In this document: piece after piece, positions 57,301 through 64,000 of the stretch
Numbering within the stretch: the stretch's first letter is position 1
Layout: each line of letters opens with the position of its first letter
Assembly (NCBI GenBank): GCA_017591395.1
Contig: WEDG01004629.1
Coordinates: 1-64,000 of the forward strand
DNA: 64,000 nucleotides
Source: Schistocephalus solidus
Lineage: Eukaryota > Platyhelminthes > Cestoda > Diphyllobothriidea > Diphyllobothriidae
Direction: 5' to 3'
The notes under the pieces: model-generated
Database searches by the model: none
What the model was told of the DNA's origin: nothing
The model's input: the letters and a program-made list of their open reading frames with translations, nothing else
Made by a program: the position numbers and the translations under genes

Positions 57301-60300
57301 GATGTATGGATTTGGCACCGGTTCATAGAGCCCTGTGCAGTCACCTCCACACTTGCGTCATTGATTATTGATTTTTTGTAAGCCCTATAAGTGTCGCCAG
57401 TTGCGTTGCCTGTGCTTTCTTTGATACTGTGCTCCTACCAGAGTTTGAAATCGCAGGGTAATAAAAACATTTTTCCATCATTCGAACAGACTTCTGCTTT
57501 GATCATCATTAGTATTTCCCGACGGCGGCTGCCGGTCACTACCGACGTTGTCCTATTTAACTTCCTTATAGATGTCAACTCTACAAATTGGAATAAATTC
57601 TTGCTTTTAAAAATTAGTCATTTGAGACGCTGATAAAAATACTTAGATTGAAATCCATCAGCGTTAGGTTAATAAAGAATTAGGACGCTTCCACCCCGCA
57701 GCCAACATTATGCAATTGGTTATATGTACACGTTATAAAACAAACGAGCGGCTTTCTATGTGTGGGCCTAGAGTTATTACACATGATCTCTGTATGGCAA
57801 AACACTTAAAATTGTCTTACATTTCCAAATAAGTCAAGAAGATAAGAAGTTTCGTATGCAATTTTGGAGGTGTATCATATTGGGCTGTGGCCAAGAGATT
57901 GAGCAGGATATTTTGTTTCTCTATTATCTAAAAAAACATTTATTACACTTAACAGCAGAGTCATTCAGATTTCAATAGGCATTGTCACACATAATAAAAT
58001 TTTTAATAGAACAATTGTTTTTGAGCCACCTTTTGTGTTCAAATCGCATATTTTAGCAATTTCCGATAACTTATTGGATTAACTCGATCACACGCTCTTT
58101 GTGCAGATGCATGGAAGTTTTCAAAATTACAGCAATTTATTCTGATTTTTCTAAATTTCTATCAAAGCTGAGGTAGTGATTTTTATTCTGTGTTATAAAG
58201 GACACAGCCCCAATGTTCCAGTTTGTAGGTTAACCCGTTGTCTATGCGCATGGTGACAGACCTTCGTGCAGGAAACTTAAAAAACATTAACTATTATTGG
58301 GTTTTTTAGTGGATTTCTAACATGAAATACCATGTGTTTGTTCTTTTTAGCAGTGGAGTAGGGCGCCAAATTACTCATTTGCTTTAATCCACCGTCAATC
58401 TTTCCATAAGAGGCTGCCAAGCACATATATGAGAAATCGGTGAAAAAATATTGGGAAGATTGATGACAGAAAAGTCACTAAATGGTTTAATGAAAAAGTA
58501 AATATTCTCGCTTAAGGTGTGTGTGCATGTAATAAATATGAAAAGGCAAAATGTGATTGAGCGTTTTGAAAGCGCTTTATTAACTTTTACGGAATTAAAT
58601 ATAGCACCTCCATGTACCTGAAATTTAGGGTAATTGATCAAATTTATAAAACATCGACTACAGTTTTGGCAAGAAATGGTTAGCTAAATTAAACTGTAAT
58701 ACCTATCGATATTTCATAAGGGCCAGTATAATAACTTTTTTTTGTGAGCTTGTTTTCAAAAACATATGAAAATCCAATTACACAAAGTGAGTCCTTATGT
58801 ACTACGGAATTCTTCCTTTATTTTCACCGAGTATTTGCTTTCAACCGTATTCGCAAAGGGCATGTACTGAAAAATATTTTTCTCTTCATATTTCTCATTT
58901 TCCATGATTGATGGATTGGAGCCTGTAAGTTGCAGGTTATCGTTTCCTGCGTTATTTAAACCCAGTCTGTTGTGTGTAGCTCCCCTCTGATTACTACGTA
59001 GGGAAACAAAACGTATTTGTGCTTTCAGTACTTTACTGATTACGCACCTTTCTTATAGATATTCAGCCTACTATATAACACAGAAGCCGAATTCATAAAC
59101 GTGCAAATACAATGCCTCTGGAATAAATATTTCCCTGTCTTCGGACTTATCTTACTCACGAATTTTTACAACCAGTAGACAGCCATTTTCAAGAAGACAA
59201 TTTAAATAAAAGGAGTGAAAAATGGTTTTGTGCAAACTTTCCACAAGTTGTGAGTACAGCTAACAGGCACTGAAAGTCAGCAGAAAACAATGCACACTGA
59301 ATTAGTAGTATTTTCACACTTGGTTGAATATATGCTCATACAAAAACCGGCGTACTAACGTTTACGACATACGACAGGATTGTGTAGAGTACCGATTGGT
59401 ATTGGAATCACATTTAATCCCTTTTAATCAAAGCCATATTAAGGAATCTCAATCCCCATTTTGAATTTGGTTACCTAGGGAACCTTTTTGGTAATACCTC
59501 GTGTGGCCCACACACTGATATATCGTATCTTATAGCACGGAATTATATTTGAAACGTTGAGAATCAGTAATGTTGGAAGGGAAAGTGACGGCTTGTATGG
59601 TCAGGAAACACTTTTCCGTGCTCATGGATGGTGTCTGTCCTATCGCTCCAGTTGAAATAACGAAATCGATCCATTCCGTCGCGTCAGCTCTTCCTACCTC
59701 TTCCAACATCTCTTCGCCAAAATGACTTCTGTTTTGAGTTGCTGTTTTTTATAGACTGATTTTTCAAATTTATATACGGGAATTTTCGCAAAGTTTAGAC
59801 TCGTGGATATTATTTGTGAGACTGACCATCGGGAGCCTCCCCAAAGTGCCCGGACACCTTTGATATGAGTAAATTTAAAGCTACATATTTTTGTCCAAAC
59901 AAATTGCGGATCTTTGCCGGGAACTTAGAAAACAACATGACTAACCGGTTGCATGCTGGCCAAAAGAAGGACTTTAATCTTTCCATCTTGGACAAAACGT
60001 GCTTAGTTTAGCATCCCTTTTTCTTATCATTACTTCAACCCATACTCCCAACTAAAGGATATTTAAACGAAGGTTTTTTTATAGGCTTCTCATCAAAGCA
60101 TATGCGATCATTTTGCACACTTGTATTTGGACTTAAAAGTGGAAGTGATTTAGCGAAAAAATCAAACAATATTAAGTGATTACATTTATCTCTTGAAAGA
60201 CAGTGGAGAATCTTCAAAGTTATTTTATAATCCAACAGCAGGAGAAATTTCTTCTACATAAATGAAGCAAGTTCAAAGAGTTTAAGCTGTATTTATATTT

Positions 60301-60399
60301 GAAAATACAGTAAAAAACTCAAACGCGATACCTGATCCCACGGAGTACGACTGCCATACTGGCCATATTAAGAATAAGCCATAACAGCAGGACTTTCAG
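54363..60399. other. Region without supported genes
   Basis: Mostly AT-rich. Less AT-rich patches at 54.37-54.7 and 56.7-57.27 kb hold overlapping ORFs (54369-54608, 57084-57269) that may be old repeats. No RT, zinc-finger or splice-supported exon was found. Confidence 0.4.
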
Positions 60400-60960
60400 T
60401 CTGTCAATCAGCTACTCCACACACAACCCGCACTGGGCTGACCACGCGACCGAGTTATCCTGTCATTTGCCAACCTTACATTTCACGGCTTTTAGAGCAC
60501 CGTAATAATTTCAAGTGCATCCGATTGTTTTTAGAGAGGAAAATGTCCTGAGCCATCAATCTCACTTTCTTCCCTACCACTTAAATCAGACCACCGTCCG
60601 AGCCGGTCAGTTGTCTGATGCGGAAGTGAGCGCAGCTGCCGATAACCTCGTTTACGCGTATTACGTACATGACCTGGCCCCCAAAACACAAGCAACAGGA
60701 TTTCACACAATAGGGGATTGAACGGCTCACATCTCACATATGTGAGAGTGCCGTAGGTCACGTTAGGAAGGAGCCATCGCAGCCTGATACAGACCACCAG
60801 TCAGCCACTCCACACAACACACATTGGACAGACTGCGAGGTGTGAGTGAAATTTTCAGTTGCCAACCTTCCAAGCCATTGCGCTTATCGCACCATGATAT
60901 TATCAAGCTCAGATCACACATGCAACAGAGGAGCCACATGGAGAAGGAGCCGAGAAACAT
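60400..60960 (-). repeat. 3' region of the RTE/zinc-finger element
   Basis: Reverse complement aligns with 13380-13790 and 34231-34550, including cggtcagttgtctgatgcgg (60602-60621) and cagccactccacacaacaca (60802-60821). The latter recurs as cagctactccacacacaacc at 60411, about 390 bases away. Confidence 0.75.
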
Positions 60961-60969
60961 AACTACCTC

Positions 60970-61800
60970 TCAAGCAGCTAGGCAGACTGAGAGCATGCTT
61001 ATTGTGGTGTTGCGTGTGATCATGTGCGATGCACAGGCTAATGAAGAGAGATGTAGTATTGTGGTAGAGCTGGCGGGTCTCGAACGCAGGTTTTCATTGA
61101 GATTCATGTGGCCGAGTAGGTCCATGCAGTGCGTGCATGTGCGTGGACAGTGCGGACAGTTGAGTCGGATGCGGTGGGTGCCTGTTGGTGCTCCTGGCAC
61201 TGGTTCGCCGGTCTCTGTGTGATGGATTCAAAAGTGACCGACAAGACCGATGCGTGATGTGCATGTGCGGTGCCAACGAAGACAGGATACGTAGGGAGGT
61301 GCTGTGTTAGATAATATGGCATCGTGGTGTATTCCGCTTTCGTGAATACGCATGTGACCGAGCACTCCCATGCAGTCAGTGAATGTGCGTTTGTACTGAG
61401 GAAATTAGAGGCTGTGGTCTCTGCTGTGGGTTGGTGCTCCAGGTACTGGTTCCCCAGTATCTGTGCGATAGATTCATTAGTGACCGGCCGAGCCGATGTT
61501 TGAGGTGAGTGTGCGATCGCAATGAAAACAGGTTAGTTCCAAGTCCCCATCACTGGTAATGGGGGTTATGGAGGCAGCAGGTGGCCGGAATCGGAAGTGG
61601 CCACTGAGGTGGCGAATGTGGGGAAAGTTGCCAACAGGAGCCAGGAGCGTCGTAAGGAGTGGGGAAGGTAGGAATTTGTCGGTCATAGTGGGCGGGAGGG
61701 CACCAACGAAGTGATCCTTAGTGGTTGGAGTGGTCTTCTTCGTGGGGATTGAGGCAGCTGGGGCAGAAGTCAATGTTGTGGGATTTTTGTTGCATTGAGT
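60970..61800 (-). pseudogene. Zinc-finger array of the RTE-like element
   Basis: Four finger-like units at about 130-nt spacing, read from high to low coordinate. They are CFHCDRTLTSNIGSAGHL (about 61530), FPQYKRTFTDCMGVLGHMRI (about 61390), SCLRWHRTCTSRIGLVGHF (about 61260) and LNCPHCPRTCTHCMDLLGHM (about 61140). Linkers contain GEPVPGAPT. Key Cys or His residues are lost in several (QYK for Cys-x-x-Cys, Asn for His), and stops separate them. Intact versions have C-x2-C...H-x3-H. A nucleic-acid or target-site binding role is inference. Confidence 0.7.
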
Positions 61801-62121
61801 TCAAAGATGTCCGATCAGGCCGCTTCGCTCGCGAAATGTGCGCCTACAGCGTGAGCAATTTGGCAGAGCTTGGGCATTGGCGGTGCAGATCCGGGGCGCT
61901 TGTGACTTGCGAGCCACCCTTTTGGCCTCAGCAAAGGCCATCCAGTTGTCTTCGTATATTGCTACACCAGTCTTCGCAGACCTTCTCCAGACCAGTCTGT
62001 TCTGGGTGAGGTCCTTCCAGGTCGTCCAGTTGAATTTCAGTTGGATCAGAGGGTTCTTCAAAGTGTCCTTGTGGCGTCGTTTTTGTTCTCTGTCAATGAG
62101 CAACTGTAGCGACATCTCCAT
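61801..62121 (-). pseudogene. C-terminal tail of the RTE-like RT protein with first zinc finger
   Basis: Open for 106 codons. REQKRRHKDTLKNPLIQL, RRSAKTGVAIYEDNWMAFAE and KSQAPRICTANAQALPNCS are the conserved tail blocks of the family. A finger CSRCRRTFRERSGLIGHL follows, ending at a stop where intact copies have a further Thr-Gln-Cys. It joins abruptly to the RT N-terminal part just upstream, so about 1 kb or more of RT is missing. Confidence 0.75.
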
Positions 62122-62152
62122 AAAAAATTCAGTCTTTGCTCTAGGTGACCGT

Positions 62153-62770
62153 TCAGACGATTGAGAAGGATACGGGCAAAAAGCTTCCCAGTGATGTTGA
62201 GCAACGAGATGCCTCTGTGGTTATCACATGCCTGCTGGGTTCACTTCTGCTTGTAGAGATAAACGTTGATCGAGTTTTTGAAATCTTTAGGAACTCGGGA
62301 TTTGCACTACATCCCATGGAATGAGTTCCACCATCAGCTGGTGCGCCTTGATTGTCGACTTCAGACAGGAGTGTGTCGGATGCCGGTGCTTTCCCACTGG
62401 ATATCTGTTGCATGGTCCGGATAGTTTCTTGTAGGGATGGCGGCAGATCCAGGTCACTTGAGGGAGCCGGTCCATGGCAGCATAGGAGTTGGCTGATTAA
62501 CAAGTAGGGACACTTCTGAAGTGCTCGGCCCAGCGCTTCAGATTTTGCGATTTCTCCGTCAGAGCTGAGCAGCGGTGTGATTCTCTTGATGCAGGGACCG
62601 TAGATAGCCTTAATGGCTTTGAAGAATTTTTTAATTTCGTTGCGATCCGCATACTCTTGGATGCCCTCAGCCTCTGTGACCATCCAGGCATCCTGCATCT
62701 ACCAACGCCGTTGCTGTACAAGTTGGCACATCTGAAGAAGGATGCTTTGGTGGCGTCAGTTTGAAGGTCC
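62153..62770 (-). pseudogene. Endonuclease-RT linker and RT N-terminal blocks of the RTE-like element
   Basis: DATKASFFRCANLYSNGVGR, MQDAWMVTEAEGIQEYADRN, FKAIKAIYGPCIK, DLDLPPSLQETIRTMQQISS and SGKAPASDTLLSE are the ordered blocks leading into RT. The last part (EFLKISKTRS...SRCSTSLGSFLPV) is RT sequence up to the ISLLN-type block in shifted frame. Frame changes near 62440 and 62700. No catalytic FADD is present. Confidence 0.7.
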
Positions 62771-63190
62771 ATTTAGGCTTTGTGTTGTCCATTTTTCTCC
62801 GCGAGAAGTTTGCCGATGTCGGTGTCGTTATCGTCAAACCAGTCCTGGTGTTAGCGGCGTGCGCATCCGATGACTTCAAAGGCAGTGGACCGGATGACAT
62901 TCCAGAGTTGGCAACGTCATATCTCTACGGTGGCATTTTCATCTGGAGTATGCAGGAACTCAAGTTTCTGGATTATTTGGTTGTTGAAACAAAAAAATGA
63001 GTAGGCAAATTTAACAAATGTGTACTTTACTAACCTGGCGGTCGCTGACTTTATAGCCTTTGGTGGGATTGAAATCGGAGCCTCATCTTTGAGATGATGA
63101 GGTAGTGATCCTTCTAACCATCGGCATCGCATATGGCCTGGTCGCCAGCATGTCCTGTCCCGTCCGAACATAGTCCAGCAGCTGCCAGCA

Positions 63191-63600
63191 TCACGTTTGA
63201 GGGTGCATCCAAATGGCCTTTTCCGGCGTCGGAAGGCGGAAGAAGATGTTGATCAGCAGGAGACGGTGTTCCGCACAGGTTCTCAGAAGAAGGAGGCCGT
63301 TATCTTTTACAGTTGCCGAGACCGTGGGGACCCAGAGCTCCCCGTCAGGCAGCGTGGTCTGTCCCGATGAAGCAATTGAGGTCGCCATGGAAAATCAACT
63401 TTTCCGCCTTCGGCATAGTCACCAGAATGGCATGCTGTTGCACAGAAAATTTGTCCTTTGCCGGATGAGAGCTCGTCATTGGGGCACTTAGGCGCTGACG
63501 ATGATGGCGAACTTGTCTCCCCCGAAGTGGCAGGCGGAGGCTCATCAGGTGATCATTGAAACCCGGCGTCAGACAGGTAACGCATCCCAATATATCTTTC
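63191..63600 (-). pseudogene. Endonuclease fragment of the RTE-like element
   Basis: [35 protein letters not shown] (GDFNA altered to GDLNC) and [20 protein letters not shown] give the centre of an APE-type endonuclease, in two frames (63590-63345 and 63388-63191). [10 protein letters not shown] then breaks off where the DY and SDH motifs should follow. 5' and 3' parts of the domain are missing or decayed. Confidence 0.7.
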
Positions 63601-63635
63601 TGAATGAAAAAGGCGACACTAGCGTCGTAAATTAA

Positions 63636-64000
63636 GTCACGTTCTGTTTATATGTACGAATGACCACTGGTAGTCGATGAAACAGTCGCTATCTATGTTC
63701 CAGTGGTGAGTGCTTTGGTATAACACTTTTTACTGCTGCAGTGTCTGGTCGTGCGTTACTTGTGTCCTCATTCCGATGCAACTTTTTATGAAGGAAATGA
63801 ATTTTAAATGACTACGGAATAATTTGCTTGTTGTGGATGTCGGTATTCCTTTAGACAGGTCCTTGTAAATTATTGATTTTAGTGAATAGAAAAAACGCTT
63901 CCCTGACGATAAAAATACGTTTCTGTTTTGACCCCTCAGCTAGTGTTTTAATAATTATTTTTCTTAAAATTTCATCAGCTTAGAGTATACAAATTTTGTT
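63636..64000. other. Non-coding flank
   Basis: No gene or repeat recognised between the truncated 5' end of the RTE-like copy and the window end. Confidence 0.4.

Larger units (their letters stand above)
60400..63635 (-). mobile_element. RTE-like LINE with C-terminal zinc-finger array, RT core deleted
   Basis: Minus-strand order: endonuclease (63600-63191), linker (63171-62500), RT N-terminal blocks (to about 62150), a jump at about 62125 that removes the RT palm, the C-terminal tail with a first zinc finger (62121-61801), four more degraded fingers (61560-61060), and the 3' repeat region (60960-60400). It starts abruptly near 63635 inside the endonuclease. Motifs match tapeworm RTE-type proteins I remember; this is recall, not a search. 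Confidence 0.8.

Overview
The window is eukaryotic DNA, most likely from a flatworm and probably a diphyllobothriidean tapeworm (Spirometra / Schistocephalus / Dibothriocephalus type). The evidence is one host gene with two 35-nt GT-AG introns, several CR1/Jockey-like LINEs, and an RTE-like LINE ending in an array of degenerate zinc fingers, which I recall as abundant in those genomes. I could not run a search. Host coding DNA is sparse and most of the window is repeats or AT-rich non-coding sequence.

Layout. 0-0.44 kb: short direct repeats around a tRNA-like SINE head. 0.69-3.99 kb (-): a decayed, internally deleted copy of CR1-like LINE family A. 4.4-5.3 kb (+): an orphan retroviral-type gag relic. 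5.5-6.03 kb (-): exon-like ORFs not recognised. 6.42-15.93 kb (-): a complete six-exon gene for a C16orf89-like (UPF0764/DUF4735) secretory-pathway protein, assembled here from exons whose splice phases all agree. Its long introns hold SINE heads and copies of a dispersed repeat. 17.34-26.56 kb (+): a near full-length family A LINE split by two nested insertions, element C (+, in ORF1) and element B (-, in the endonuclease of ORF2, with an 8-bp target duplication). 28.6-30.5 kb (+): another decayed CR1-like LINE (D). 30.5-32.95 kb (-): a heavily mutated RTE-like LINE. 33.5-35.06 kb (+): the zinc-finger and 3' part of the same RTE-like family. 35.1-60.4 kb: mostly AT-rich sequence with a few repeat relics, an inverted repeat near 49 kb, a GC-rich patch near 50 kb and one doubtful exon. 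60.4-63.63 kb (-): a second RTE-like/zinc-finger copy lacking its RT core.

How the parts relate. The C16orf89-like gene is the only host gene I can support end to end. The mobile elements fall into two lineages: CR1-like (A, B, C, D), whose intact 3' ends carry 7-10-bp tandem repeats, and an RTE-like composite laid out as endonuclease - RT - zinc fingers - a 3' region with about 390-bp periodicity. Solo pieces of that 3' region are scattered at 6.9, 13.3, 28.2 and possibly 46.3 kb, two of them inside introns of the host gene. No operons, CRISPR arrays, rRNA genes or convincing functional tRNA genes were seen.
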